A DNA stretch of 64,000 nt from JACJVV01 sp047602755 (GCA_047602755.1 JBLKOM010000003.1:1-64000), one strand, 5' to 3'. Numbered from the stretch's first letter, positions 1-8,807 are shown. Notes: a model not told the origin generated them from the letters alone. A program made the numbers and translations.

Positions 1-1893
1 TACATCAAAACTACCACTTGTACAACGGTCAGAATTTATATTTAAATTACTTGGATAATTGGATGAAGGACAAATAGGGATGTTAGGGAAACAATCATCG
101 TTGCCTGTAACAGCATGACAAACTTCATTGTTATCATTATAAAAATAATAAAACTCACCTTTACATATTGTATCAGGTATACTATATATATTACATTCTG
201 AGTGCAGACAAATTCTTGTTCCAAAAACTGAACGACAAATGTTACCAGCACTATCATAAACATTGACTATCTCTCCAGAGCATATATCATATGGTTTTGG
301 TCCTGGAGGACAAAAAATGTTATGGCAAGGATTTGTTCCTTCAACAATTCTACAAGGATTCCCAATTGAATCATAAATAACAACCTCAACACCTACACAT
401 ATATTAAAAGGATCAGGTGCTAATGGACAAATAATTGGTTCTATTATAATTTCTTCAGCATCATCACAATCTGTACCGACACAATTTTCATCATCACAGC
501 TGGGATGACAATTATTACAATCTGCACCTATACAGTATGGTCCATCACAACTTGGAGAACAATCAAAACAATCATCACCTATACATTCCTCAACATCACA
601 ACTTGGTTCACAATCGAAGCAATCATCACCAACACAATCAGGATCATCACAACTTGGAAAGCAATCAACACAATCATCACCAACACAATCGGGGTCATCA
701 CAACTTGGGAAACAATCAGGGTCACAATCTAACTCGCCAGTTACATTTCTGCAATTATATCCTTGTTCATCATACACATTAATTTCCAATGGCATACATA
801 TTTCTGAAGGATCTGGTCCTATTGGACAAATAATATCACAATCTTCTTGACATTCAAAATTTTCACATAGTCTTTTTCCTTCAGGACATAATTCTGTATC
901 ATAAACAATAAATCGTTCTTCAGGAGTAGAATTCCAAATGCCATCTATTTTAACACAACCATAAACAGAGATTGTTTCATTAAAATTATCAAAACTTTCA
1001 TACGCATAAATTTTGCATCTTATAGAACTAGGATTAAAATTAGAATTATAAAAACAATCTGAATAAAATCCTTTAAAATCATTAATATGATTAAATTTAA
1101 AATCATTACAATCTGTATTATATGCTATATAATAATCTTGCACAATTACACTTGCAGGTTTATGATAAATCATAATATTATCATTAACACCATAAATAAA
1201 TTGCGATATATTTTTTTCAGTTGGTCCATCTACAATTGGGTGTGGAGGCATTGTACCTCTATAGCTATAATTAGTAGATTCATTTAAATAAAAAGAATCA
1301 ATATATTCTGTAAATCCTGTAGTTCTTGTACAATGTCCTGCTCTTCTACAAGTTCCATCAGGCATTACACAATCATCTTCAAAAGGGCAGCATGCTTTAA
1401 CATTAGAATCGTAATATGATGCTACTGGATATCTATAAACATCATCAAATGGAATATAAGCATATGTTTCATTCCAACAACTTAATTTACCACAATCACC
1501 AGAAATCATACATAAATTACCTTCATAATCTAAAGATGCAAGAATAGTTCCTGTACTTGAAATAACATTAAAAGAACCAGACTCACAAGTTGGTCTAACT
1601 CGACATTCACCTTTAAGTCTTAAATCACCACTTGAGTAAAATCTAGCTAAAGGAGTAGAAAGATATAAAGAATTAAATATCCCATCAGGGTTTGCTTGTA
1701 ATCCTATTGTGTCATTCTCATATAAATTCCCTTTAAGGCATAAAGTTCCTTGCTGGTTTATAGATGCTTGATTAAATCCTTGCTCAACATTAAATATACC
1801 TGTAACACAACTTACTGCATTAGCATTTAAAATGTAAATTAATAAAAATGAAAAAATAATAATAAAAGTTTTATTATTAAATTTATTATTCAT
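1..1893 (-). CDS. Secreted cysteine-rich repeat protein (partial, C-terminus beyond window)
   Basis: Reading the minus strand from the ATG at 1893 gives 631 codons with no stop before the window edge, so the gene is truncated at its 3' end. Residues 1-27 form a signal peptide (lysines and asparagines, then a run of I/F/L, then NANA). The mature part is rich in Cys, Asp and Asn-X-Ser/Thr sites. It has two internal repeat families. One is a 17-residue unit, DCxxCxPSCDxxxCxGD, repeated about five times. The other is a longer unit of about 35-40 residues, CPxGPxPxxICxGxxVxVYDxxGNxCR, seen about four times on either side of the first. No enzymatic motif is visible. It is probably an extracellular or surface-anchored disulfide-rich protein. 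The next gene on the same strand is also secreted. Family not recognised. Confidence 0.8.
   Translation of the reverse strand, partial: MNNKFNNKTFIIIFSFLLIYILNANAVSCVTGIFNVEQGFNQASINQQGTLCLKGNLYENDTIGLQANPDGIFNSLYLSTPLARFYSSGDLRLKGECRVRPTCESGSFNVISSTGTILASLDYEGNLCMISGDCGKLSCWNETYAYIPFDDVYRYPVASYYDSNVKACCPFEDDCVMPDGTCRRAGHCTRTTGFTEYIDSFYLNESTNYSYRGTMPPHPIVDGPTEKNISQFIYGVNDNIMIYHKPASVIVQDYYIAYNTDCNDFKFNHINDFKGFYSDCFYNSNFNPSSIRCKIYAYESFDNFNETISVYGCVKIDGIWNSTPEERFIVYDTELCPEGKRLCENFECQEDCDIICPIGPDPSEICMPLEINVYDEQGYNCRNVTGELDCDPDCFPSCDDPDCVGDDCVDCFPSCDDPDCVGDDCFDCEPSCDVEECIGDDCFDCSPSCDGPYCIGADCNNCHPSCDDENCVGTDCDDAEEIIIEPIICPLAPDPFNICVGVEVVIYDSIGNPCRIVEGTNPCHNIFCPPGPKPYDICSGEIVNVYDSAGNICRSVFGTRICLHSECNIYSIPDTICKGEFYYFYNDNNEVCHAVTGNDDCFPNIPICPSSNYPSNLNINSDRCTSGSFDV
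465..730 (-). repeat. 51-bp tandem coding repeats (Cys/Asp-rich)
   Basis: About five in-frame 51-bp units in the partial secreted gene encode DCxxCxPSCDxxxCxGD. On the plus strand they appear as repeated 'caacttgg' and 'caatcatcacc' blocks. Copies differ at several third positions and at the variable residues, so they are not very recent duplications. Four Cys per unit suggests small disulfide- or metal-stabilised modules. Confidence 0.8.
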
Positions 1894-1923
1894 TTTTAAT
1901 TCAGTAAATTGCACTTTTAGCAC

Positions 1924-2682
1924 CTATGGTAATCTCATAATAAATGCAATTGTATAATATGGTGGTCTATTCTCATGTGGTTCACCATCACCTGTTTCTT
2001 GTGATAAAAAGTCAATAGGGTGCGTATGAGCAGGCACTGTAAATGAAAAAGGATGTTGATGATTAGGCACTGAAAATGAAAAAGAATGTGAATGTGAACT
2101 AACAGATATAGTACCTGTGGTAAGTACAACTACTGAACTACAACCACCTCCACATCTTCTACTATGACTTGTACCTGAAGTTAAAACACTACGGCTAAAA
2201 CCACCTGCAGAACCTGTATGACCTGAGCCACTATGTGCTCCTCCTTGCCCTGTATGACCTGAGCCACTATGTGCTCCTCCTAAGCCAGTATTTCCTAATA
2301 CGCGATGAGAATGAGCAGGTAATTGCTCTTCAGTTAAAGCTATTTCTTTAAAGCCGCCTGTCTTTCCCACTGCATTATAATCTGTATCAGTAGGATGATA
2401 ACCAACAATAAATTTTCCACGTAAATCTGGTGTTCCTTGTGTACCATCACAGAGAGCCCAACCTTCAGGTATATCACCAATAGAACCACTCCACATAACT
2501 ATTGTACCAGGAGGACCACCTAAATGATTTGCAGGGATACATCTACCAGCTTTATTACAATATTGATCAGACTCTATTCTATCAGCTACTAACCTTTGAT
2601 TTATAATCACTGTGCTTCCATAAACAAGTGAAATAAAGAACAACCCAAATATAAATAATAAAAATATTTTTTTAATTTCCAT
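1924..2682 (-). CDS. Secreted phage tail-collar domain protein
   Basis: About 252 residues with an N-terminal signal peptide (KIFLLFIFGLFFISLVYG). The segment from GTIVMWSG through PEGWALCDG, TPDLRGKFIVGY and LPAHSH is the classic phage tail collar (PF07484) signature. The end, NRPPYYTIAFIMR, is the usual terminus of the same fold. Between them lies a Gly/Ser/His-rich stretch with repeated GxGGAHSGSGHTG and NHQHPF/AHTHPI motifs, as in metal-binding tail-fibre tips. Three consecutive ATGs occur at 2688, 2685 and 2682. The AGAGGT motif just upstream best fits the third. No phage structural genes surround it, and it follows another secreted gene, so a surface adhesin-like role is more likely than a prophage remnant. 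That role is inference. Confidence 0.8.
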   Translation of the reverse strand: MEIKKIFLLFIFGLFFISLVYGSTVIINQRLVADRIESDQYCNKAGRCIPANHLGGPPGTIVMWSGSIGDIPEGWALCDGTQGTPDLRGKFIVGYHPTDTDYNAVGKTGGFKEIALTEEQLPAHSHRVLGNTGLGGAHSGSGHTGQGGAHSGSGHTGSAGGFSRSVLTSGTSHSRRCGGGCSSVVVLTTGTISVSSHSHSFSFSVPNHQHPFSFTVPAHTHPIDFLSQETGDGEPHENRPPYYTIAFIMRLP

Positions 2683-2808
2683 CATCATACCTCTTTTTAA
2701 TATTTAAATTTAATAATAACAATAAAAATGTAATAACAATAATTGTTTTATTTAATATTATTTTTATTATTTATAAAAGTTTATAAAATTATAGTTTTGA
2801 TTAATTTA

Positions 2809-3888
2809 TTATTTATATTTGATAATATCAGAATAATACTTCATGTTTTCTAGAAATAAAGGATTTATAATATTTGGAATTTTTTCTACAATGTCTAAAT
2901 CATCTAGACCTATTTTTCCATAATATAATCTTTGTATATTTCCACCATGATTAAGGTATTGTTTCAAATCTCTGTAACCTTTTAAGTATAAATAATCTTT
3001 TGTAAATGCACCAGGAAAAAAAGTATTTCCTATGCCACGTTTTGCTCTTAATGTAATATCAAAAGCATTATGCTTACCTACATAAGGAACAATGTAATTA
3101 TAAGTTTCTCGGAAAGTACATTTCAAAGCTTTATGAACAGCAATAACTCTTGCAGCATATGTTTTTAATGTTGATTTTGTTAAACAATTATGTAATTCTT
3201 CATTTAATACAGCTAAACCTTCTTCTGTTGCAAGATAATTGGTTGTACCATCTGCAAATATTTTGTATGGTTGCTGAAGACCGTTTTCATTTCTTAAAAT
3301 ATGAGTTCCAATTTCATGCACGATTAATCTTTTAACAAATTTGTTTGTATAAAATGAGTCTTGTTTAATATATAATGTTTTATTACTGCAACTAACGCAA
3401 GCCTTTGATGCCATTTCTTTTTCTTTAACTTTCCAATTAAAACCATATTTCATAATAGCGTATTCTAATTTTACTAAAACTTGAGAAGTTGAAATAAAAG
3501 TAGTATCTGGTGAGTCATGCAAATTAATCAGCTTCCAAGCAGACTTAATAAGCTTATCATCTGGCTGACCATAAAGAATTTTTGAAATTTCAGTGAATTT
3601 TCTTGTGCCAATTGATTTTAACATTTGAACAATATTAAAAAGTTCATTTCGCTTTTTCTTGAAAATAATTCCAATTCCTGAAGAATCAATTTCTATATTA
3701 CGCAATGCTTGTTCAATCTTATCTAATGGTTCATGTTCAGGCTCATAAGTAAAAATAGGATTATATGTAGAACTCTTAAAGAATTTTTCACGCTCCTGAT
3801 CAAGATTTACAGGTAAACAAGGCAATTTAGCAAGATGTTTCGAAATATTGTGCAATTTTTTATCAATTTCAGCATATGTTAGTGCCAT
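2809..3888 (-). CDS. MATCAP-like metallopeptidase (DUF1704 / QEGLA-motif family)
   Basis: 359 residues. The motif VHEIGTHILRNENG (around residues 190-203) supplies an HExxxH zinc site, and ATEEGLAVLNEE (around 220-232) matches the [QE]EGLA motif of the DUF1704 family. Eukaryotic members of this family (MATCAP) are tyrosine carboxypeptidases acting on tubulin; bacterial members are uncharacterised. The N-terminal 150 residues are mostly helical with no signal peptide, so a cytoplasmic location is expected. It is a single gene, followed by an AT-rich divergent promoter region shared with vapBC. The family call rests on visible motifs. The substrate is unknown, and a tubulin-like tail cannot be assumed. 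Confidence 0.8.
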   Translation of the reverse strand: MALTYAEIDKKLHNISKHLAKLPCLPVNLDQEREKFFKSSTYNPIFTYEPEHEPLDKIEQALRNIEIDSSGIGIIFKKKRNELFNIVQMLKSIGTRKFTEISKILYGQPDDKLIKSAWKLINLHDSPDTTFISTSQVLVKLEYAIMKYGFNWKVKEKEMASKACVSCSNKTLYIKQDSFYTNKFVKRLIVHEIGTHILRNENGLQQPYKIFADGTTNYLATEEGLAVLNEELHNCLTKSTLKTYAARVIAVHKALKCTFRETYNYIVPYVGKHNAFDITLRAKRGIGNTFFPGAFTKDYLYLKGYRDLKQYLNHGGNIQRLYYGKIGLDDLDIVEKIPNIINPLFLENMKYYSDIIKYK

Positions 3889-4036
3889 TTTTTAGTTATA
3901 GATTATTACATCTAACAGTTAATATACATATTAGTATACTAATATATAAATCTTTCTTTGTTTACAAGTCTAATTTGGTAATATTTATATAATTAGACAT
4001 AATTACGTTTTTTTATGTAATTTAATGGAGGAAACT

Positions 4037-4282
4037 ATGGTAAGCATAACATTATCTGTACCAACCGAAGTAAAACAAAAAATGGAAAAATACTCTGAAA
4101 TTAATTGGAGTGGATTTGTAAGAAAACAAATAATTGACAAAGTTGAAAAATTATCATTAAAAGAAAGAATTTTAGCTCAAGCAAAAGAAGATGAAATAGA
4201 AAACCAGAAAATAGTAAATATGATAAAAGAATCAAGAAAAGGAAGATATGAAATATTAAAACAAAAAGGACTACTAGAATGA
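4037..4282 (+). CDS. VapB-like antitoxin, ribbon-helix-helix type
   Basis: 81 residues. The N-terminus SITLSVPTEVKQKMEKYSEI followed by WSGFVRKQIID is a ribbon-helix-helix DNA-binding domain as in CopG/VapB antitoxins. The C-terminal half is charged and helical, as expected for the toxin-binding arm. I chose the ATG at 4037 because GGAGG lies five bases upstream (4027-4031). An ATG at 4025 overlaps that site and is less likely. The stop overlaps the start of the PIN-domain gene by four bases (ATGA), so the two are translationally coupled. It probably represses its own promoter in the AT-rich region at 3900-4020. Confidence 0.8.
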   Translation: MVSITLSVPTEVKQKMEKYSEINWSGFVRKQIIDKVEKLSLKERILAQAKEDEIENQKIVNMIKESRKGRYEILKQKGLLE

Positions 4283-4683
4283 GATTAATTGTTGATACTA
4301 ATGTATTAATTACTTTTTTTTGGAAGCATAACTTTTTTGAGAAAATGCTTGGAAATATTGATATAGAATTTTTTTCTCCATCATATGCTATTGAAGAGAT
4401 TGAAAAGCACAAAGAATATATAATTGATAAATCAAAAATAGATAATGATTCATATAACAACATAAAAATTAAATTAATTGATAAAATAAATTTTGTTGAT
4501 GTTAATTTATACCAAGATTTTTTCTCAAGTATTAAGTTGTCAGATGACAATAAAGATGATATAGATTTTATAGCTTTAGCAATTGTAATCAAAGGAATAA
4601 TATGGTCAAATGATAAAAATTTAAAAAAACAAGACTATGCATTAGTATTATCAACTTTTGAGATTGTAGATATAATTGAATGA
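4279..4683 (+). CDS. VapC-like PIN-domain toxin
   Basis: 134 residues. It opens with LIVDTNVLITFFWKH, the first acidic PIN motif. It continues with an acidic Glu in AIEEIEKH, then DDIDFIALAIVIKGIIWSNDKNL, carrying the third and fourth acidic positions. The spacing and final SNDKNL resemble the PIN_2 subgroup (PF10130). PIN-domain toxins are Mg-dependent ribonucleases, usually cutting tRNA or rRNA, and are neutralised by the cognate antitoxin encoded immediately upstream with a 4-bp overlap. All acidic residues seem present, so the toxin is probably active. The RNA target is not predictable from sequence. Confidence 0.85.
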   Translation: MRLIVDTNVLITFFWKHNFFEKMLGNIDIEFFSPSYAIEEIEKHKEYIIDKSKIDNDSYNNIKIKLIDKINFVDVNLYQDFFSSIKLSDDNKDDIDFIALAIVIKGIIWSNDKNLKKQDYALVLSTFEIVDIIE

Positions 4684-4958
4684 GTAGTATGTAAAAAGTC
4701 TGCTTATATGGCACAGTTATATCTTTTATCAGAGAAAATATCACATCACTAGGTAAAGCTGATTTTTTACTATGTTTAAAGCATTCTATGGTAGATTTTA
4801 TAGTTTTTATTTATGCACACTATATTAAGTTGTAGGAAACCTACATTTATTTAATTTGCTACATGCTTACAAAAAGATTAACCTAACTCCAAATATTATA
4901 ACATGTAAAAAAACATATAAATACAAGAATTAGTTTTCTTCTTATTGGAGGTTATAAT
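4684..4958. other. Intergenic region, no gene found
   Basis: About 275 bp of AT-rich sequence between vapC and the TM2 gene. The only structure I see is a short hairpin at 4831-4845 (TGTAGG-AAA-CCTACA) and a TATA-like box near 4911-4923, about 30-40 bp upstream of the TM2 start, with GGAGGT at about 4945. I could not support an RNA gene here. Confidence 0.5.
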
Positions 4959-5165
4959 ATGGTAAAAAAAGTAAATTGGACATTAACTTTGATTATGTCT
5001 GTATTATTTGGAACATTGGGTGTTGACAGATTCATTATGGGTCAGATAGGTCTCGGAATTGTAAAACTTATAACAATGGGTGGATGTGGTATTTGGTGGT
5101 TAATTGATGTTATTTTAATAGCAATGAAACATCCATTCCAAGATATAGAATGGGTTACAAATTAA
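4959..5165 (+). CDS. TM2 domain membrane protein
   Basis: 68 residues. LTLIMSVLFGTLGVDRFIMGQIGLGIVKLITMGGCGIWWLIDVI is a complete TM2 domain (PF05154). It has two membrane helices joined by a short loop with the conserved GxxGxDRFYxG-like motif (GTLGVDRFIMG) and the GxxGxWWLIDxI second helix. It begins after a strong GGAGGT ribosome binding site. Its 3' end overlaps the following DUF2752 gene by 16 bp in another frame, so the pair is probably one transcript. TM2 proteins are small integral membrane proteins with no established biochemical activity in prokaryotes. Confidence 0.9.
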   Translation: MVKKVNWTLTLIMSVLFGTLGVDRFIMGQIGLGIVKLITMGGCGIWWLIDVILIAMKHPFQDIEWVTN

Positions 5166-5563
5166 AAAACAAAATAGTTTCTTTTTTTTTTGATTGTATT
5201 AGTTTTAATACACCTATTGCAATTGTTTTTAATATCTCTATTATTTTTTTATTATTAATAATAATACCATTTAATTCATTGACTTATTCACCTTTTAAGT
5301 GTATTTTTAAATATGTATTATTCCCAATTTTGTTTAGAAATAGTTGTCCTACAAAAGGAATACTTTTTGATTGTAATTGTCCTGCTTGTGGGATGACTAG
5401 AGGGATGTCAAAACTATTAAAAGGAGATATTTCAACTGCAATGGAATATAATATATTAGTTATTCCTTTATTCTTAGTACTCGTCTTCTTATGGATTTTT
5501 AATGGGAAAAAAATAATCCAAAAATATTTTAAAGAAAGATATAAAAAAGAACAAAAAAATTAA
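5150..5563 (+). CDS. DUF2752 membrane protein
   Basis: 137 residues with a hydrophobic helix near residues 23-45, a cysteine-rich centre and a C-terminal helix (NILVIPLFLVLVFLWIF), ending in a basic tail. The diagnostic motif CPACGMTRGMSKLLKGDISTAMEYN matches DUF2752 (CPxCGxTR followed by a helix with 'A...N'). The start overlaps the TM2 gene by 16 bp. TM2 and DUF2752 proteins are, to my knowledge, often neighbours, which suggests a joint membrane role. The function is unknown. Extra cysteines upstream (NSCPTKGILFDCNC) may bind metal or form disulfides. Confidence 0.85.
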   Translation: MGYKLKNKIVSFFFDCISFNTPIAIVFNISIIFLLLIIIPFNSLTYSPFKCIFKYVLFPILFRNSCPTKGILFDCNCPACGMTRGMSKLLKGDISTAMEYNILVIPLFLVLVFLWIFNGKKIIQKYFKERYKKEQKN

Positions 5564-5573
5564 ATATAATAAA

Positions 5574-6113
5574 ATGAATAATAAAATAAGAATCGCTGTT
5601 GGTTCTAGAAATCCTGTAAAGATTGGTGCTGTGATTGATGGTGCTTCAAAGATATTTAAAGAAATTAATGTAGATGGTTTTGAAGTTAATAGTAATGTAT
5701 CACATCAACCAATCGGTGATGAGGAAGCATTTCAAGGCGCAAAAGCAAGAGCTATTGCAGTGCTTGATGTTGATAAGAATGCTAATTATGGAATTGGACT
5801 TGAAGGTTTTTGTCTTGAGCATGATGAAGATATGTATACTGCAGGCTGGGCAGTAATTGTTAATAGAGAAGGTATTATTGGGAAAGGATGCACAGGAAAA
5901 TTACTTCTTCCAAAAAAGATTGCTGATGAAATCAGAAAAGGTAGTGAATTAGGACCTGTAATGGATAAATTTACTAATACAAAAAATATCAAACATAGGG
6001 AAGGAGCAGTAGGTATTTTTACAAATAATTTAATTACTAGAAAACAATTTCTTGAAACAGCAGTTATACTTGCTTTTGCAAGGTTTGTTTCTAAAGAAGT
6101 TTATGAAGATTAA
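5574..6113 (+). CDS. YjjX-like inosine/xanthosine triphosphatase (NTPase)
   Basis: 179 residues. IAVGSRNPVKIGAVIDG at the N-terminus, SHQPIGDEEAFQGAKARA in the middle and the acidic centre YGIGLEGFCLEHDEDMYTAGWAVI match the YjjX/PF01931 family. That family is a structural relative of Ham1/ITPase that hydrolyses ITP and XTP and so cleans the nucleotide pool. The length is normal for the family. It lies 10 bp after the DUF2752 gene and may share its transcript, but there is no functional link between them. Confidence in the family is high; precise substrate preference is inferred. Confidence 0.85.
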   Translation: MNNKIRIAVGSRNPVKIGAVIDGASKIFKEINVDGFEVNSNVSHQPIGDEEAFQGAKARAIAVLDVDKNANYGIGLEGFCLEHDEDMYTAGWAVIVNREGIIGKGCTGKLLLPKKIADEIRKGSELGPVMDKFTNTKNIKHREGAVGIFTNNLITRKQFLETAVILAFARFVSKEVYED

Positions 6114-6141
6114 CTATACCTCTAATTATTGATTAGATTAA

Positions 6142-6621
6142 TCACTTAAGAATTTCTTTAAGTTCTTTTTCATCAGAAATAATTTCTTTTAATTCATCTA
6201 TAGAATGAAGTGTGGATTGAAAAACATCTCTAAGTTCACCACGTTCACCACCAAACTTTTCATCTATCATTTGAACTAATTGTTTTGCTTTTTCTTTTAA
6301 TTTTTCAGGATGATTGTGAATTATTTCTCTTAATTCTTTAATATATAATTCCAATACATAAAGCATATGATCAAGATCTTTAAACAAATCTTCAATCTCA
6401 CTCTCTAAAAATCTAGTTTTAGTATATGAAGTATTCTTTAACCTTAATAATATCTTAATAAATTTAGGATGATGTATTATCTTAGATAAAGAATCAGCAT
6501 ATTTTTGAATGTCATCAAGAATTGAATTAGCCTTCCTTTTATCTTTATCTGAGATCACAGTAGTAGGAAAATGAGACATTTCAATCTGTATTCTCTCTAA
6601 ATACCAACCAATATATTTCAT
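6142..6621 (-). CDS. Hypothetical helical protein
   Basis: 159 residues, almost entirely charged amphipathic helix. Heptad-like leucine and isoleucine spacing runs from residue 30 to 155, including LDHMLYVLELYIKELREII and SIDELKEIISDEKELKEIL, which suggests a coiled-coil bundle. There is no signal peptide or membrane segment. It is transcribed alone, convergent with the NTPase gene and divergent from amrS. I do not recognise a family. The composition matches the surrounding genes, so it looks native. Confidence 0.6.
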   Translation of the reverse strand: MKYIGWYLERIQIEMSHFPTTVISDKDKRKANSILDDIQKYADSLSKIIHHPKFIKILLRLKNTSYTKTRFLESEIEDLFKDLDHMLYVLELYIKELREIIHNHPEKLKEKAKQLVQMIDEKFGGERGELRDVFQSTLHSIDELKEIISDEKELKEILK

Positions 6622-6715
6622 AAAATAAATAAAAATTAAAAATTTATAAATAAATTGGTCATAAGCAACTTATATGCCCATAATTATATATTAACTAAAA
6701 TTATTTATCTAGATT

Positions 6716-7774
6716 ATGCATCAAGCAAAGTTCTATAAAAAGTTAGAAGATAATAAAGTAAAATGCACAGCATGCAATCAGTATTGTATTATATCAAAAG
6801 GACAAACTGGAATATGTAGTGTTAGACAAAATATTGATGGAGAATTAATGGTTTTAGTTTATGGGAATGCTGTTGGTGTAGCAATTGATCCTATTGAAAA
6901 GAAACCATTGTATCATTTTTTACCAGGAAAAGAAGTTTTTTCTTTTGGAACAATTGGCTGTAACTTTCAATGTTCATTCTGTCAGAATTGGGACATCTCA
7001 CAAAAATCTATAGAAATAAAAAATAAATTAATGAAAGAGAAAAAAACTGAACAACTAGATTTTGAAATTGGAAAATATGGATATAAATTATCTCCACAGA
7101 ATATTGTTAAAGAATGCTTAGAGAATAATGTTGATATAATTGCGTATACATACAATGAACCTACCATTTTTGCAGAGTATGTATTAGATACTGCAAAACT
7201 TGCAAAGAAAAGTGGAATAAAAAATATGTTTGTGAGTAATGGATATGAATCAATAGAATTACTTAAAGAAATGAAAGATGTTATTGATGCAGTGAATATT
7301 GATTTGAAATCATTTAATCAAGAATTTTATAGAGAAATATGTAAAGCAGATTTAAAACCTGTTCTTGATACAATAAAAACAATACATAAATTAGGAATAT
7401 GGATGGAGATTACAACATTAATAATACCATCAAAAAATGATAGTGAGAATGAATTAAAAAAAATTGCAGAGTTTATTGCAGGAATTGATTGTAACATTCC
7501 TTGGCATATATCAGCTTTTCACCCAATGTATAAAATGAATGATATTCCATCAACAAAATTAAAAATACTTGAAAAAGCATTTTTGATTGGGAAGAAAGCA
7601 GGATTAAAATATGTATATATAGGAAATGTAATAAACAATGAAAAAAGTAACACCTATTGCTCAAATTGTAATAAACTTTTAATAAAAAGAGATTATTTTA
7701 AGGCTGAGTTTATGAAAATAAAAGAAAATAAATGTAGTCATTGTGACTTTGAAATAAAAGGTGTATGGGAATGA
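6716..7774 (+). CDS. amrS: AmmeMemoRadiSam radical SAM enzyme AmrS
   Basis: 352 residues. The radical SAM cluster motif CNFQCSFCQNWDIS is at about residues 81-94. An N-terminal KCTACNQYCIISKGQTGICSVR (residues 16-37) is the usual Cys-rich start of AmrS and of pyruvate-formate-lyase-activating-like proteins. The body shows YTYNEPTIFAEYV and NIDLKSF as in the family. A C-terminal pair of CxxC motifs (CSNCN, CSHCD) probably binds zinc. The gene overlaps the Memo gene by four bases (ATGA). Partners Memo (next gene) and AMMECR1 (12.5 kb) are in the window. The trio is widely conserved and its biochemical role remains poorly defined. Confidence 0.9.
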   Translation: MHQAKFYKKLEDNKVKCTACNQYCIISKGQTGICSVRQNIDGELMVLVYGNAVGVAIDPIEKKPLYHFLPGKEVFSFGTIGCNFQCSFCQNWDISQKSIEIKNKLMKEKKTEQLDFEIGKYGYKLSPQNIVKECLENNVDIIAYTYNEPTIFAEYVLDTAKLAKKSGIKNMFVSNGYESIELLKEMKDVIDAVNIDLKSFNQEFYREICKADLKPVLDTIKTIHKLGIWMEITTLIIPSKNDSENELKKIAEFIAGIDCNIPWHISAFHPMYKMNDIPSTKLKILEKAFLIGKKAGLKYVYIGNVINNEKSNTYCSNCNKLLIKRDYFKAEFMKIKENKCSHCDFEIKGVWE

Positions 7775-8538
7775 GTATCAAAAAACCAGCAGTAGCAGGG
7801 ATGTTTTATCCTAATGATAAAAAAGAATTAGAAAATATGATAAAACAATTTCTTGATAAAGTTAAATTTGATGATAAAAATAGAGATGAAATAAAAAATA
7901 AAAATATTAAAGCAATAATTGTACCTCATGCTGGATATATTTATAGTGGACAAGTTGCAGCATATGCATATAAATTAATTGAAAATAAAAAATACAAAAG
8001 AATTATAATTATAGGACCTGCACATACAGTATATATTACTTCTCCTGTTACAGATGGTAATTTAAGTTGGGAAACACCATTAGGTATGGTTGATATTGCT
8101 GAAAATGATTTTTATGAAATGAAAGAAGCGCATGTTGAAGAACATTGTCTTGAAGTTCAGATTCCTTTTTTACAAACAGTATTAAGAAATTTTGATATAA
8201 TACCATTAGTTGTTGGAGATGCTAATCCTAAAGAAGTTAAAGATATGTTACTTCCTTTATTAGATAATGATACCTTGCTTGTTATAAGTACTGATTTAAG
8301 CCATTTCCATGATGATAAAGAATGCAGAAAAATTGATAATGAGACTGTTAAGTCAATTTCAGAACTAGACGATAAAAACATAAAAGAAGCATGCGGAGAG
8401 ATTCCTATTAAAGCAATTATAAGTATTGCAAAACAAAAAAAATGGAAAATAAATAAATTATGCTATACTAACTCAGGAGAAATTTCAGGAGATAAAGAAA
8501 GAGTTGTTGGATATGCCAGTTTTGTTTTATATGAGTGA
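7771..8538 (+). CDS. amrB: Memo family protein (AmmeMemoRadiSam system protein B)
   Basis: 255 residues from the ATG at 7771, which overlaps the amrS stop as ATGA; an alternative ATG lies two codons upstream. KKPAVAGMFYPNDKKELENMI is the Memo N-terminal signature. IIVPHAGYIYSGQVAAYAY, the HxxEHCLEVQIPFLQ motif and VISTDLSHFHDD give the histidine-rich pocket of the dioxygenase-like Memo fold. Human MEMO1 is related and binds a redox metal. The gene is co-transcribed with amrS, supporting a shared pathway. Confidence 0.9.
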   Translation: MSIKKPAVAGMFYPNDKKELENMIKQFLDKVKFDDKNRDEIKNKNIKAIIVPHAGYIYSGQVAAYAYKLIENKKYKRIIIIGPAHTVYITSPVTDGNLSWETPLGMVDIAENDFYEMKEAHVEEHCLEVQIPFLQTVLRNFDIIPLVVGDANPKEVKDMLLPLLDNDTLLVISTDLSHFHDDKECRKIDNETVKSISELDDKNIKEACGEIPIKAIISIAKQKKWKINKLCYTNSGEISGDKERVVGYASFVLYE

Positions 8539-8543
8539 TAATA

Positions 8544-8807
8544 ATGGAAAAAGAAAATCAAAAAATTGAAGTAGAAGAACAAGAAAAAGTAGAAAGGAGA
8601 ATAGAAGGAAAATATAAACATTACAAAGGAAAAGAATATGAAGTTATTGGGATTGCAAAGAATTCTGAAACACTCGAAGAGATGGTAATATATAAACCAC
8701 TTTATAATTCTGACACAAAATTATGGGTGAGACCTGCAAAAATGTTTTTTGAGAAAGTTACAGTTGATGGGAAAGAAGTTAATAGATTTAATAAAATTGA
8801 AGAATAA
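8544..8807 (+). CDS. DUF1653 protein
   Basis: 87 residues from the ATG at 8544; a GTG nine bases upstream would add three residues and overlap the Memo stop. The segment GKYKHYKGKEYEVIGIAKNSETLEEMVIYKPLYNSDTKLWVRPAKMFFEKVTVDGKEVNRF matches DUF1653 (PF07866): 'YxHyKGkxYxVl' then 'vvYrpLy' then 'WvRPxxmFxe'. The first 23 residues are Glu/Lys-rich and add nothing to the domain. It follows Memo by six bases and probably belongs to the amrS transcript. Function is unknown; the fold is a small beta barrel. Confidence 0.85.
   Translation: MEKENQKIEVEEQEKVERRIEGKYKHYKGKEYEVIGIAKNSETLEEMVIYKPLYNSDTKLWVRPAKMFFEKVTVDGKEVNRFNKIEE

Noticed and set aside
505..782. Open frames on the plus strand rich in Thr, Ile, His and Asn
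   Set aside because: They are antisense shadows of the cysteine-rich repeats; the low-complexity composition comes from the repeated Asp/Cys codons on the minus strand.
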